Assembly: GCF_900104175.1 (NCBI RefSeq)
Contig: NZ_FNIX01000003.1
Coordinates: 1-64,000 of the forward strand
Origin: Lentzea jiangxiensis
GTDB taxonomy: Bacteria; Actinomycetota; Actinomycetes; Mycobacteriales; Pseudonocardiaceae
Reading direction: 5' to 3'
DNA: 64,000 nt
The notes beneath the pieces were generated by a model. The model searched no databases. It saw only the letters and a program-made list of their open reading frames with translations, and was not told the DNA's origin. The translations under genes and the position numbers were made by a program. How positions within the stretch are numbered: position 1 is the stretch's first letter; every line of letters begins with the position of its first letter. Shown here one piece after another: positions 1 to 8,628 of the stretch.

Positions 1-32
1 GACCATTTTGTTACTCGTTCCGGAGGGTGCTC

Positions 33-422
33 ATGCAGATCCAGGTCAACACCGACCACAACATCCACGGTGGCGAACGACTGGCCACCTATGTGACCAC
101 CGACCTGGAGAGCAGCCTGTCCCGGTTCAGCGGATGGTTGACCCGCGTGGAAGTGCACCTCAGCGAGGACGGGGGCAGCAAGCCGGACGACAAGAAGTGC
201 GTCATCGAGGCACGGCCGGGAGGCAAACAGCCGGTCGCGGTCACTCACCACGCGACCACCGTGGACGACGCCTACGCCGGAGCGGCACACAAGCTGGGAA
301 GGGTGCTGGACTCCCGACACAGCCGCGCCCACGACCACAAAGGCAGTGACAGCATCCGCCACATGCCCGCTCCCGAAGACCCGGAGCCGGTCGGCGCGAC
401 CGAGAACGAGCCTCAGGGCTGA
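33..422 (+). CDS. HPF/RaiA-like ribosome hibernation factor
   Basis: A 129-residue protein resembling the short hibernation-promoting factor/RaiA family, whose members bind the 30S subunit and hold ribosomes idle under stress. The beta-alpha-beta pattern (IQVNTDHNIHG, then TRVEVHLSED, then CVIEARPGG) and the helix TVDDAYAGAAHKL match the family. The acidic tail after residue 100 looks disordered. The long-HPF dimerisation domain is absent. ATG 33 is chosen because GGAGG at 22-26 is well spaced; an in-frame GTG at 27 would overlap that site. The upstream context is cut by the window edge. Family assignment is fairly firm; the role is inferred from the family. Confidence 0.75.
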   Translation: MQIQVNTDHNIHGGERLATYVTTDLESSLSRFSGWLTRVEVHLSEDGGSKPDDKKCVIEARPGGKQPVAVTHHATTVDDAYAGAAHKLGRVLDSRHSRAHDHKGSDSIRHMPAPEDPEPVGATENEPQG

Positions 423-511
423 CCAAGCCGACCTGGCGCCGCAGGCATCATGGCTGAACCTCCGTTCGGGCGTGCCCGGTCAGAGCCGACGCGCGAACCG
501 AGGTCCGTCCG

Positions 512-1075
512 ACCGGCGCGGTGTATCCGGTGATCTTCATCGACGCTGTCCACGTCGAGATCCGGGACGGCAGGTGATCAACCGGCCGATCCACGTCACG
601 CTCGCCGTCACCCCGATGGCGCCGGGACGTTCTCGGGTTGTGGGTCGGCGGCGAAGGCGTCGAACACTGGCTGCAACTGCCACCGAGCTCAAGAACCGCG
701 GCGTGCCGACCTGCTGATGGTGTCTGCGACGGGTTGAGCGCCATGCCCGACGCGATCACGACCGGTGGCCGCGGATGATCATCCGGACTGGCGTGGTGCA
801 CCTGCTGCGCAACAGTTTCCGCCACGCCGGCCATCAGCGCCGGGTCTTGACCACCAAGGCGCTCAAGCCGGTGTGCACGGCACCGACCGAGGTCGCGGCC
901 CGCGAGCGGTTCGCCGCGTTCATCGGGGTCCGGGCGGCCGCCATCCGGTGATCGTGCGGTTGTGGGACAACGCCGGCGCCGAGTTCGTGCCGTTCTTGGC
1001 ATTCGATCCGGAGATCCGGCGGTGATCTGCTCGACCGGTGCGATCGAGAAAACCGCGCTCAACGCGGTCGACCTC
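512..1075 (+). pseudogene. Decayed IS256-family (mutator type) transposase
   Basis: Fragments in all three forward frames line up with the catalytic half of an IS256-type transposase. In order they are VYPVIFIDAVHVEIRDGQ, RPIHVTLAVTP, a GEGVEHWLQ-like piece, ELKNRGV, VVHLLRNSFRHAG, LTTKALKPVCTAPTE, FVPFLAFDPEIRR and an IEK-like remnant of the family's TNAIES motif. The frame changes several times and stops interrupt it (around 575, 716, 849 and 950), so it cannot encode an active enzyme. I could not find terminal inverted repeats or a target duplication. It is an old insertion relic between the HPF-like gene and the membrane gene pair. Confidence 0.75.
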
Positions 1076-1290
1076 GTTCGACAGACCCCGGCGACGAGTC
1101 TGGATCCGGTGTCAGCTCATGGGTATCGCAGGTGAAGGACGTGTCCACTTCGCGGTGTCATCGCAACCACAGCGCGTCGATTCACAGCACGTGTGAGAAG
1201 CGGTTGAGCCTTGTGCGATCAACAGCGAGACCGTCACACCGGGGCGAGACCCGGATAGGCCGGCCGTCGCCGGGTACTCCAGCCGACGTG

Positions 1291-1602
1291 ATGAGACGCG
1301 CACCGCGGCAAGGGTTGCTCGCCGGCACGGCCGGGGTGGTGATGACGCTGGTGGAGAAGGCGGAACAACGTCTGACCGGTCGCCCGGACTCATCCGTGCC
1401 GGCGAGGGTCCCGCAGCGACTCACCGGGACGCGGGCCGTGGTCCTCGGTCGAGTTCGCCGTCGTTCGACTGACCGACGACCAGATCCCGGAGGACGCGAC
1501 CGGCGTCCGCGCCGCCACCCACCTGGCCCCGCAGGCCGCGGTGCGACCCGGCCGTCACGCCCGTGCCGGCCCACCACCCGCCTGCGTGCCCACACCCGAT
1601 AG
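1291..1602 (+). pseudogene. Possible relic of a small membrane-associated gene
   Basis: From ATG 1291 the reading frame gives RQGLLAGTAGVVMTLVEK followed by QRLTGRPDSSVPARV, which resembles the start of small actinobacterial membrane proteins with one hydrophobic segment and a TGRPxS motif. After about residue 48 the frame turns arginine-rich and implausible, while another frame reads LTDDQIPEDATGVRAA, as if a frameshift had occurred near 1440. No convincing ribosome site is seen. I treat it as a degraded gene; a short live peptide is possible. The 1076-1290 stretch before it holds nothing I recognise. Confidence 0.35.
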
Positions 1603-1656
1603 CGCGAACGTCTCGGCACGACCCACCACATCACCGATCGGAGGACTGCGCGTCTG

Positions 1657-2145
1657 ATGAGCGAACCCGCAGGGCATGCCCTACCGCCCTCCGCACCGGA
1701 ACCCGTGCTCCTGCCCGGGAGATCGCTGGCTGTGTGCGCGATGATCGGCGCGGCGCTGATGGCCGCGGTCGACGAGATCGTGTTTCACCAAATCCTGGCA
1801 TGGCACCACTTCTTCGACCGTTCCACCCCGGCGGTGGGGCTGGTGTCGGACGGTCTGCTGCACACCGCCGAGCTGCTGGGCCTGGTGGCCGGCTTCGTCC
1901 TGTACGCCGATCTGCGCCGTCGTCACGCTCTCGCCCCGGCTCACGCCTCGGCCGGGCTGTTCCTCGGTTCGGGCGGCTTTCAACTGTTCGACGGGATTGT
2001 CGACCACAAGGTGCTGCGCCTGCACCAGGTCCGCTATGGCGTGGACCTGGTGGTCTACGACCTGGTGTGGAACGGCGCGGCGCTGGCGCTGTTGGCCGTG
2101 GGCGCCGTCCTCGCCGTGCGGGCGCGTCGAAAGGCCGGCTCGTGA
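1657..2145 (+). CDS. DUF2243 family membrane protein
   Basis: 162-residue integral membrane protein of the DUF2243 type, function unknown. It has four hydrophobic segments (about residues 22-40, 65-85, 93-115 and 133-152). Histidine-bearing motifs HQILAWHHFFD and DHKVLRLHQVR are typical of the family. GGAGG at 1640-1644 lies 12 bases before ATG 1657. Its stop overlaps the start of the next gene in GTGA, so the two are likely translated together. Pairing with a CtaG-like protein suggests a role linked to respiratory or copper-dependent membrane enzymes; that is inference from neighbours. Confidence 0.8.
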   Translation: MSEPAGHALPPSAPEPVLLPGRSLAVCAMIGAALMAAVDEIVFHQILAWHHFFDRSTPAVGLVSDGLLHTAELLGLVAGFVLYADLRRRHALAPAHASAGLFLGSGGFQLFDGIVDHKVLRLHQVRYGVDLVVYDLVWNGAALALLAVGAVLAVRARRKAGS

Positions 2146-2963
2146 GCGACCATCACCTGCACCACGCGCCCGCCGTGGCGCCCACCGGGCTGGTCGGGAT
2201 GGTCATCGCGGTGGCGGCCGTGCTGGCCGCGTCTGCCTATCTGGCAGGCAGTATCCGTCTGCGCCTGCGCGGTGATGCCTGGCCGGGATGGCGAGACACC
2301 TGCTTCACCGCGGGGTGCGCCGTCCTGGTTTACGCGCTCCTCGGACCGCTGCCAGGTGGCCCGTTCACCGCCCACATGGGCCAGCACCTCGTGCTGGCCA
2401 TGATCGCCCCCGTGCTGGTGGTGCTGGCCCGCCCGCTGACTTTGCTGCTGCGGGTGCTTCCGACGCGACTCCGGCGCACGCTGCTGGCCGTGGCGCACTC
2501 GGCTCCCGCGAGCGTGCTGGTCTTCCCGCCGCTCGCGGCAGTGCTGGACGTCGGCGGTCTGTGGCTGCTCTACCGGACGTCCTTGTTCGCCAGCCTCCAC
2601 CACCAGCCGCTGCTGCACGCCGCGGTCCACGTGCACGTCGTGGTCTCCGGGCTGCTGTTCACCTTCGCCGTGTGCCAACTGGACCCGGTTCGACGCCGCT
2701 GGAGCCTGGCCTGCCGCGCCACTGCCCTGCTCGGTGCCGGCGCCGCTCACGCCGTCCTCGCCAAGACTCTCTACGCGGCACCTCCGCCGGGCACCGCCTT
2801 CGCCACTGCTGACCTGCACACCGGCGCCCAGCTGATGTACTACGGCGGCGACCTGGCCGAGATCGCCCTCGCCGCGATCATCGCCATCCAGTGGTACGCC
2901 GCCAGCGGTCGCACCCGAACCCACCGGCAACGTCAGGGAGTGCCCAGGATGGCGTGCTCGTAG
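2142..2963 (+). CDS. Cytochrome c oxidase assembly protein, CtaG/caa3 type
   Basis: 273-residue polytopic membrane protein resembling the caa3-type CtaG family, which is implicated in cytochrome oxidase assembly and copper delivery. An N-terminal His-rich stretch (SDHHLHHAP) is followed by about seven hydrophobic segments. HMGQHLVLAMIAPVL and LHHQPLLHAAVHVHV carry histidines suited to metal binding, and the LMYYGGDLAEI motif near the end is characteristic. GTG 2142 overlaps the preceding stop by two bases, indicating translational coupling. The 3' end runs 31 bases into the convergent response-regulator gene. Family membership is reasonably secure; the exact substrate is not. Confidence 0.8.
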   Translation: MSDHHLHHAPAVAPTGLVGMVIAVAAVLAASAYLAGSIRLRLRGDAWPGWRDTCFTAGCAVLVYALLGPLPGGPFTAHMGQHLVLAMIAPVLVVLARPLTLLLRVLPTRLRRTLLAVAHSAPASVLVFPPLAAVLDVGGLWLLYRTSLFASLHHQPLLHAAVHVHVVVSGLLFTFAVCQLDPVRRRWSLACRATALLGAGAAHAVLAKTLYAAPPPGTAFATADLHTGAQLMYYGGDLAEIALAAIIAIQWYAASGRTRTHRQRQGVPRMACS

Positions 2964-3583
2964 GCGTAGATCACCAGGTGCACGCGAGTGCGGAGGCCGA
3001 GTTTGGCGAGTACGCGCGCCACGTGGGTTTTGACCGTGCCTTCGCCGACGGTCAAGGCACGGGCGATCTCGGCGTTGCTGAGGCCTCGTGCCACGTGTCT
3101 CAGCACCTCCTGCTCGCGTGGGGTGAGCAGGTCCAGTCCGGTCGGTGCGGGGCGGGGCGCGAACTGCGCGAACCGGCGGATGGCGCGGCGGGTGACCTGC
3201 GGGTCGAGCAGCCCCTGCCCCCTCGACGCCGCGCGGACGGCCTCGACGAGCAGCGCCGGTTCGCTGTCCTTGAGCACGAAGCCCGCCGCGCCCGCCCGCA
3301 GCGCGCCGAACAGGTACTCGTCGACGTCGAACGTCGTCAGCGCGACCACCGCGGGCGCGGGGGTGACCGATTCGGTGATCCGGCGGATGGCCGCCACCCC
3401 GTCCATCCGCGGCATCCTCAGATCGAGCACCACCACGTCCACGTCCAGTCGGCGGGCCTTGTCCACGGCTTCGGCGCCGTCCACGGCCTCGTCGACCACC
3501 TCGATGTCGGGTTCGGCGTCGAGGACCAGGCGCAGTGCCCACCGCGCGGGCTCTTGGTCGTCCGCGACCAGGGTGCGGATCAC
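2933..3583 (-). CDS. NarL/FixJ-type response regulator
   Basis: 216-residue two-component response regulator. The receiver domain spans residues 1-118, with acidic pocket DD at 8-9, phosphoacceptor Asp54 in VVLDLRMPRMDG and Lys105 in GFVLKDSEP. A LuxR-type HTH occupies about 150-210 (LTPREQEVLRHVARGLSNAE). It should bind DNA when phosphorylated by the kinase encoded just upstream. GTG 3583 overlaps the kinase stop in GTGA, so the pair is translationally coupled. The 3' end overlaps the convergent CtaG-like gene by 31 bases. The regulon is unknown; the peptidase gene ahead of the kinase is a possible linked function. Confidence 0.9.
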   Translation of the reverse strand: MIRTLVADDQEPARWALRLVLDAEPDIEVVDEAVDGAEAVDKARRLDVDVVVLDLRMPRMDGVAAIRRITESVTPAPAVVALTTFDVDEYLFGALRAGAAGFVLKDSEPALLVEAVRAASRGQGLLDPQVTRRAIRRFAQFAPRPAPTGLDLLTPREQEVLRHVARGLSNAEIARALTVGEGTVKTHVARVLAKLGLRTRVHLVIYAYEHAILGTP

Positions 3584-4740
3584 CGCTGCTCCCCCAGCGG
3601 GAGCCGGGCTTCGACGAGCCAGCCGCTGGGGCGGTTCGGTTCGATCCGCAGGGTTCCGCCGAGCAGCCGGGTCCGTTCCCGGATGCCGCGCAGCCCGGTG
3701 CCGTCGGTCGTCGGGCCGGGCGTGGTGGAACCGTTGTCCGCCACGGTGATCACGACGGCGTCCGGCGTGTGGTGGAGGCGCAGGTCCACCCTGGACGCGT
3801 CGGAGTGGCGCAGCGCGTTGGTGAGCGCCTCCTGCGCCAGCCGGTAACCGGCGTGGTCGACCAAGGGCGGCAGGGTGCCCGGCGCAGGGCCGTCCCTGGT
3901 GAGGGTCACGGTGCGGTTGGGCCCGGTCACGTGGTCCACGAGGGCGTCCAGGTCGGCCAGCGTGGTGCCGTGCGTGGGCAGTGCGGCCAGAACGTCGCGG
4001 ACCTCGCTGAGCGCGGTGGCCGACACCTCGGCGATCGTCACCAGCGCCCGGTCGGCAACCGCGGGCAGGGAGCGGGCGACGTGCCGGACGGCGTTGGCCT
4101 GCATCCGGATCACGGTGAGGTGGTGCCCGACGGCGTCGTGCACCTCGCGGGCGATCCGGGCGTGCTCCTCGGCGATCACCGCGCGGGTCTCTTCCCGGTA
4201 GAGGAGCTCGGCCTGGTCGGCGCGGTCGCGGTGCATGCGCAACGCGGAGCCCGCGGCAGCCGGCGCGATGCCGAGCAGGAGCAGGTCCGTGAACGTCGCG
4301 GCCGTCGGTGAGTGGGCTCCCGCCGCAGCCAGGACGAGGAACCCCGCCGCGGCCAGAACGAACACCGTCCGCCGGGGACGGTGGTACGCGGCGGAACCGA
4401 ACGCGGCCATGGCGGCCAGGCGCCCGGACCAGTCCGGCACGGCGACGACGACCACGATCGCCGCGGAGGCGAACGCCGTGGTCAGGGGAAAACGACGGCG
4501 TAGCAGCAGAGGCACCGCCACCGCGACCGACGCGGCGACCAGGACGACCGGGCTCGTGGGGCGGTGTTCGACCAGCCCGAGCACCGACACGACTGCCACG
4601 GCCGCGCCGGCGAACACCGCATCGCCTCCGATGGTGTCGCGAAGCCGCTTCGGGAACGTCCGCGTGCCCGGTGGGAACGACCACCACGAGCGCGGTACCG
4701 CCGGGTGGCTGGCGGGACCGCGCATCCGCAGGTCGTCCAT
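3580..4740 (-). CDS. Two-component sensor histidine kinase (HisKA_3)
   Basis: 386-residue membrane sensor kinase. The N-terminal half has about five hydrophobic segments without a large extracellular domain, as in DesK/NarL-partner kinases. A dimerisation box EHARIAREVHDAVGHHL carries the phosphorylated His. A HATPase domain follows, with QEALTNALRHS as N box, DNGS as G1 and GTGLRGIRERTRLLGG as G2. ATG 4740 is preferred; GTG 4755 is in frame and only 7 bases after the upstream gene ends. No clear ribosome site precedes either, so translation may be coupled to the peptidase gene. Its stop overlaps the response-regulator start. Confidence 0.88.
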   Translation of the reverse strand: MDDLRMRGPASHPAVPRSWWSFPPGTRTFPKRLRDTIGGDAVFAGAAVAVVSVLGLVEHRPTSPVVLVAASVAVAVPLLLRRRFPLTTAFASAAIVVVVAVPDWSGRLAAMAAFGSAAYHRPRRTVFVLAAAGFLVLAAAGAHSPTAATFTDLLLLGIAPAAAGSALRMHRDRADQAELLYREETRAVIAEEHARIAREVHDAVGHHLTVIRMQANAVRHVARSLPAVADRALVTIAEVSATALSEVRDVLAALPTHGTTLADLDALVDHVTGPNRTVTLTRDGPAPGTLPPLVDHAGYRLAQEALTNALRHSDASRVDLRLHHTPDAVVITVADNGSTTPGPTTDGTGLRGIRERTRLLGGTLRIEPNRPSGWLVEARLPLGEQR

Positions 4741-4762
4741 GCTGCAGTTGTACACGGCCGGG

Positions 4763-6109
4763 TCAGACCGGTGAGCCGCACCGCGCGTCCGGCGCGGGTA
4801 GCTCCCCGGCCAGGAGGTAGCGGTGCACGTGGTCGCGGACGCAGGCGTTGCCGTTGAGGTAGAGCCCGTGGTTGCCCTCCACGGGCAGGTACGCGCCTCG
4901 CAGCTGAGCGGCGACCCGGCGGCCGTGCTCGGCGGGGGTCAGCGGGTCGTGTTCGCCGTTGGCCACCAGCACGTTCGGCATCGGGGGCAACGTCGTCGGC
5001 GGGTTGAGTCCTTCTCCGGGCACACCCGAGCAGTGCCCGGAGACCCGCCACGGGACCGCTGCCCACCCCAGCCGGGGCGCGGCCGTCCGCAACCGGTCCT
5101 CCACCCGCTTCACGGCCGGGAAGTCGTCCGGCAAGGGGAAGTCCGCGCAGAACGCCGTCCGCGCGAGACCGACATCGGACGGACCGGGCCTCGGTGTGAT
5201 CGCCGTCGTGTCGCCGGCCGCCAGCTGCGCGAGTCCGGTGGCCAGCGCGGGCCAGCCCTTGTCGTTGCCGATCCTCGCCACAGCCCACCGGAGAACCGCG
5301 GACACCTCCACGCCGGGCGTGGACAGCACGCGGTCCCACACGGCGATCAGGTCCTCGCCGTGCAGCGCGCAACCGGTGTCAGCCGCGCACCACCGCGCCA
5401 TCCGGTGGAGGTTGCCCTCCGCCACGACGGCACCGGCCCGAGCCCACTCAGCCGGGTCGCTCCGGGTGTGGTCCAGCACGCTGTCCAGGTACATCCGCCC
5501 GACCCGGTGGCCGAACAGGTCCGCGTACAACTGCCCGTACACCGTGCCGTAGGAGTTGCCGAAGTAGTTGAGCCGGCGCTCCCCCAGCGCGCGCCGGACG
5601 GCGTCCATGTCGTGCGCGACCTGGCGGGCGTTGAGGCGCCCCCGGTACTCGCCCATCGCCGCCGCGCAGTCCGCCGCGAACCGGCCGTTGGCGGCGGCGT
5701 ACTCGCGATGGGCGGACTCACTCACCGGCGAGGGCAGCGGCGCAGGATTCGGAGCCGGACAGGCGACGCCCATGCCGCGCGGGTCGAACACCACGACGTC
5801 GAACCGCGCCGCGAGGTCCGCGAACTGGTCGCGGTAGCCCGGGAACGCGAAATTGGGGATGGACGCCCCGGGGCCACCGGGGTTGAGCAGGAGGACACCG
5901 GTCTTCTGCTCCCGTGCCGGGATCTTCAGCAACGGCACGGCGATCCGGGTGTCACCGGAAGGACGGGTCCAGTCGGCGGGAACGAGGACTTCGCTGCACC
6001 GCAGCCCGTCGTAGCACTCCCGCCAGTGCAGACCCTCGCCAGCAGTGGCGGACCCTGCGCCTCCTGCGAGCAAACCGACTACGGCCAGGAGCGTCATCAA
6101 CGCTTTCAT
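4763..6109 (-). CDS. Secreted alpha/beta-hydrolase, TAP-type peptidase (S33)
   Basis: 448-residue secreted hydrolase resembling the tripeptidyl-aminopeptidase (SlpD/SlpE, peptidase S33) family that trims N-terminal peptides outside the cell. A Sec signal covers residues 1-23 (MKALMTLLAVVGLLAGG, ending SATAG). LLNPGGPGAS is the oxyanion-hole region, GNSYGT the nucleophile elbow with catalytic Ser, and the C-terminal TAP-like domain holds NGEHDPLTP and GNHGLY, which supply Asp and His. ATG 6109 places the signal peptide at the start. It is the first gene of a likely peptidase-kinase-regulator operon, with 22 bases to the preferred kinase start. Confidence 0.85.
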   Translation of the reverse strand: MKALMTLLAVVGLLAGGAGSATAGEGLHWRECYDGLRCSEVLVPADWTRPSGDTRIAVPLLKIPAREQKTGVLLLNPGGPGASIPNFAFPGYRDQFADLAARFDVVVFDPRGMGVACPAPNPAPLPSPVSESAHREYAAANGRFAADCAAAMGEYRGRLNARQVAHDMDAVRRALGERRLNYFGNSYGTVYGQLYADLFGHRVGRMYLDSVLDHTRSDPAEWARAGAVVAEGNLHRMARWCAADTGCALHGEDLIAVWDRVLSTPGVEVSAVLRWAVARIGNDKGWPALATGLAQLAAGDTTAITPRPGPSDVGLARTAFCADFPLPDDFPAVKRVEDRLRTAAPRLGWAAVPWRVSGHCSGVPGEGLNPPTTLPPMPNVLVANGEHDPLTPAEHGRRVAAQLRGAYLPVEGNHGLYLNGNACVRDHVHRYLLAGELPAPDARCGSPV

Positions 6110-6432
6110 GCCTGCGATTCGATCATCCAGACCACGCGAGCACGTCTGCCTTTCGACAGACATTCCGCTCATCACGACGACCGGCGCCGGCCTGCTCCAC
6201 GAAGTCACGCGGCCGCGACTTCGCCGACGCGAGCTCGGCGAACGCCTGCCGGACAGGCTCATTTCACCTGGACGTGTGGCTTGTCGGCGAAGCGGTACCG
6301 CTGGGTGCGCGGACCGTGCCGAGTGGACAGCCGTTCGAGGTCCGGTCGGTACCCCATCGATCGATGTGCCCTGTGGGACGACGGGCCTAGCGTCGGCGAG
6401 GGGGAATCCGGTTCGGACGCGGAGGTGCGTAG
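6110..6432. other. Divergent intergenic region, no gene seen
   Basis: 323 bases between two divergently transcribed secreted-protein genes. I find no convincing coding frame. It holds a GTCTG/CAGAC inverted repeat near 6160 and the palindrome ATCGATCGAT near 6357, but I cannot assign either to a regulator. It must contain promoters for both flanking genes. Confidence 0.4.
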
Positions 6433-6906
6433 ATGAAGGTTCAACCGTGGCTCGTGGTGCTCGCTGTCGCCGGGACGCTCGTGGGCGCTGATCAGGTGGA
6501 CCAGCGGCAGACGACGATCGAGCTGACTTCCAAGCGGACGCTCATGTCGGCGCCGGTGAACATCGCGGTGGGGGGCGGGTTCGTCAGCGGTGGTGAGCTC
6601 GCGGACGGGCAGGGCCGGGCCAAGGTGGGCAACGGGTTCTCCCACTGCGGAGTGCTGTCGGTGTCCGTGGCGGTGCCGCCCGCGGTGACGGCGCACTGCA
6701 CCTCCACCTTCCGGATCCAGGACGGGGAGCTGCACCTGTCCGGCCTGCGTCACTACAGGTCGATCACCGAAGGCTTCGAGGACACGACCATGGCCGTCAT
6801 CGGCGGCACCGGCAAGTACTCCAACGCGCGCGGCGAGGCCAAGGCCACCCGTGTGGTGGACAGGGCTGACGTGGGCTACCGGTTCACCATCACGCTGGTG
6901 GACTGA
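6433..6906 (+). CDS. Secreted allene-oxide-cyclase-like barrel protein
   Basis: 157-residue exported protein. A short hydrophobic leader (residues 1-19) is followed by a domain whose strand pattern and the closing motifs TMAVIGGTGKYSNARGEA and YRFTITLVD match the allene oxide cyclase/dirigent-like barrel fold. Actinomycetes encode many such secreted barrels of mostly unknown function; in plants the fold guides cyclisation or radical coupling. Two cysteines (in SHCGVL and AHCTST) could form a disulfide. ATG 6433 has GGAGG at 6422-6426. The last 17 bases overlap the convergent binding-protein gene. The fold call is moderate; enzymatic activity is unproven. Confidence 0.65.
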   Translation: MKVQPWLVVLAVAGTLVGADQVDQRQTTIELTSKRTLMSAPVNIAVGGGFVSGGELADGQGRAKVGNGFSHCGVLSVSVAVPPAVTAHCTSTFRIQDGELHLSGLRHYRSITEGFEDTTMAVIGGTGKYSNARGEAKATRVVDRADVGYRFTITLVD

Positions 6907-7957
6907 GGAGCAGTTCACCGCCGATCGGCACGCCCGGGACGCGGCGGTTGTCCACGACGACCAGTTCCGGGCGCTGTCCGCCGCGCCACTGCCCACCCGC
7001 CAGCGCGATCTTCGCGACGCCGGGCGCGGGGCCGTCCGTCCAGTCCAGGGTTCCGGCGAGGGTGTCCAACCTCAGGCCTGCCAGCGCCCCGGCCGTCTCC
7101 GTGCGGGAGCGCGAGGCGGTGACGGCGTGGCAGACGACCTCGAGCGCGGCATGCGCCACGCCGAGCGGTTGCGTCCACGGCATGCCGGTCGCGTTCTCGT
7201 AGGCGGCTGCCAGTTCGCGCCCCGCGCCGTTCCCGTGCGCGGGAGTCCAGTAGACGATCGTGGCGATCCGGTCCAGACGGGCGTGCGCGGCGACGCTGAA
7301 AGGGTAGGTCAGCCAGCGCGAGCAGGTGACCAGCCGGGGACGGGCGCGCCCGATGGCCGCCGCGAGGTCGGCGGCGGTCGCGGCCGAGGTCAGCACCTCC
7401 ACCTCCGCCAGGTCGGGCAGGTCGTCGCCGTGCTCGCGGTAGGGCAGGTCGACCAGCACGTGCCCACGCGCTTCGGCCACCGGCCGGAACCACCGCCGCA
7501 GCGCACGTCCCTGCGTGCCGTCGTTCCACAGGCAGCCCACCCGGCGTGCGGCGCCGAGGTGCTCCCACAGGTCGGTGAACACCTCGGCGATGTCGTCGAC
7601 GCCCCAGCTGAAGTGGAACGCCCACCCCGGCCGGTGGTCGTCGCCGAACACCTCGGCGTCGAACACCTGCCACGGCAAGGTCGTCGACACGCACGGCACC
7701 TCCCGCTCGGTGCAGGCACGCGCGACCGCGGGCAGCGTCTCCGTGCCACCCAACGTCACGACCGCCCGCACGCCCGCGTCGGCCAGCGCCGACACCGCGG
7801 CGCGAGCGCCCTGCGGCGTGGAGCAGCTGTCGTGGACCAGCACGTCCACCGGCCACGGCAGAGCGCCGGCGACGAAGTCCAAGGCCGCGCCCAGCGGCGC
7901 GAGCCTCCCGGTTCGCGCGAGAACGATCCCGATCAGCGGCTTCGGCACGTCCGGCAC
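6890..7957 (-). CDS. Type 1 periplasmic-binding-fold protein
   Basis: 355-residue protein with the two-lobe type 1 substrate-binding fold seen in branched-chain amino acid binding proteins and receptor domains. It opens with the first strand (PLIGIVLARTGRLAPLG), then VDVLVHDSCSTPQGA, VRAVVTLGG and RVGCLWNDGTQG in the expected order. No signal peptide or lipobox is visible, so either it acts inside the cell or the export signal is unusual. No permease or ATPase gene is adjacent, which argues against a complete ABC importer here. It could be a sensor or amide-binding (AmiC-like) protein. Convergent overlap of 17 bases with the barrel-protein gene. Confidence 0.6.
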   Translation of the reverse strand: MPDVPKPLIGIVLARTGRLAPLGAALDFVAGALPWPVDVLVHDSCSTPQGARAAVSALADAGVRAVVTLGGTETLPAVARACTEREVPCVSTTLPWQVFDAEVFGDDHRPGWAFHFSWGVDDIAEVFTDLWEHLGAARRVGCLWNDGTQGRALRRWFRPVAEARGHVLVDLPYREHGDDLPDLAEVEVLTSAATAADLAAAIGRARPRLVTCSRWLTYPFSVAAHARLDRIATIVYWTPAHGNGAGRELAAAYENATGMPWTQPLGVAHAALEVVCHAVTASRSRTETAGALAGLRLDTLAGTLDWTDGPAPGVAKIALAGGQWRGGQRPELVVVDNRRVPGVPIGGELLLSPPA

Positions 7958-8080
7958 CGTAGCGACGGGCAGGTCGCCACGAATGAGTGATCACCCCGTT
8001 CGGACACGGCGCAGCACAGCCCACAAAGGACGTTCAGGTGATCACCGCGCCGTACCGGGCCTGGCGAGGCCTGGCGTGTC

Positions 8081-8110
8081 GCCGGCGATCCGGCGGACCG
8101 GATCGCCGGC
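8081..8110 (-). terminator. Intrinsic-terminator-like hairpin
   Basis: Perfect 13-bp stem (GCCGGCGATCCGG at 8081-8093 with its complement at 8098-8110) and a CGGA loop, 18 bases past the stop of the 76-residue gene. No U-tract, as usual in actinomycetes. Confidence 0.65.
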
Positions 8111-8128
8111 GGCTTCGCTGGGACGGCG

Positions 8129-8359
8129 TCAGCCGTTCAGGCGCCGGGTCAGCAGTTCCTTGCCCTCGTCGGCGCCCTTGCGGCTCGCCTCCTGGGCGCG
8201 GCGGAAGAAGTCCGCCAGCTCGCTGTCACCCGCACGGTCCGCATCGGCGATGTAGGTCTCCAGCCGCAGCACGTTGCTCAGGCACGCCTCGACGAACCAG
8301 ATGATGTTGTAGTCCTTGTCCGGCGTGCCCGTGACCTGACCGGTCTCGTTGCTGGACAT
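8129..8359 (-). CDS. Small conserved actinobacterial protein
   Basis: 76-residue soluble, charged, probably all-helical protein. The pattern GTPDKDYNIIWFVEACL, then LETYIADADRAGDSEL and FFRRAQEASRKGADEGKELL resembles a small conserved actinobacterial family without known function. ATG 8359 has a very strong purine-rich ribosome site (GGAGGAGGAG just upstream), which suggests high expression. It lies downstream of the flavodoxin-like gene with about 120 bases between. No catalytic motif is visible; I assign no function. Confidence 0.7.
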   Translation of the reverse strand: MSSNETGQVTGTPDKDYNIIWFVEACLSNVLRLETYIADADRAGDSELADFFRRAQEASRKGADEGKELLTRRLNG

Positions 8360-8481
8360 CCGCTCCTCCTCCTGGTCGGGTTCCCTCTCGGCGTAGTACC
8401 CGCACCTGGCCAGCCGACACGTCCGCTGTCGCCGGGTGTACCCGGGCGGAGGCGGCCGGACGGGTTCGCCGCGCCGGTCGG

Positions 8482-8628
8482 TCACAGCGCGGCAAGGGTG
8501 TCGCGGCAGAGCTGCGACTCCTCGCGTGGAAGTACCACGAGCACCGGAACCGCGGAATCGCTGGGTGCCGAGTCGACGTGCAGCACCTCGTGCACCACTT
8601 CCCACTCGCTCGTGTGGATGGTCCTCAC
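8482..8628 (-). CDS. 48-residue protein coupled to the reductase gene
   Basis: Short reading frame starting at GTG 8628, whose start overlaps the TGA of the flavodoxin-like gene in GTGA. This arrangement is typical of translational coupling and is the main reason to accept it. The product starts RTIHTSEWEVVHEVL and ends QLCRDTLAAL, is acidic and has one Cys. No signal or membrane segment is seen and I recognise no family. It may be an accessory peptide for the reductase, or a chance frame. Confidence 0.45.
   Translation of the reverse strand: MRTIHTSEWEVVHEVLHVDSAPSDSAVPVLVVLPREESQLCRDTLAAL

Noticed and set aside
2055-3542. Long minus-strand frame over the DUF2243, CtaG and response-regulator genes
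   Set aside because: It crosses several well-supported genes and its product has no recognisable domain; a shadow of GC bias.
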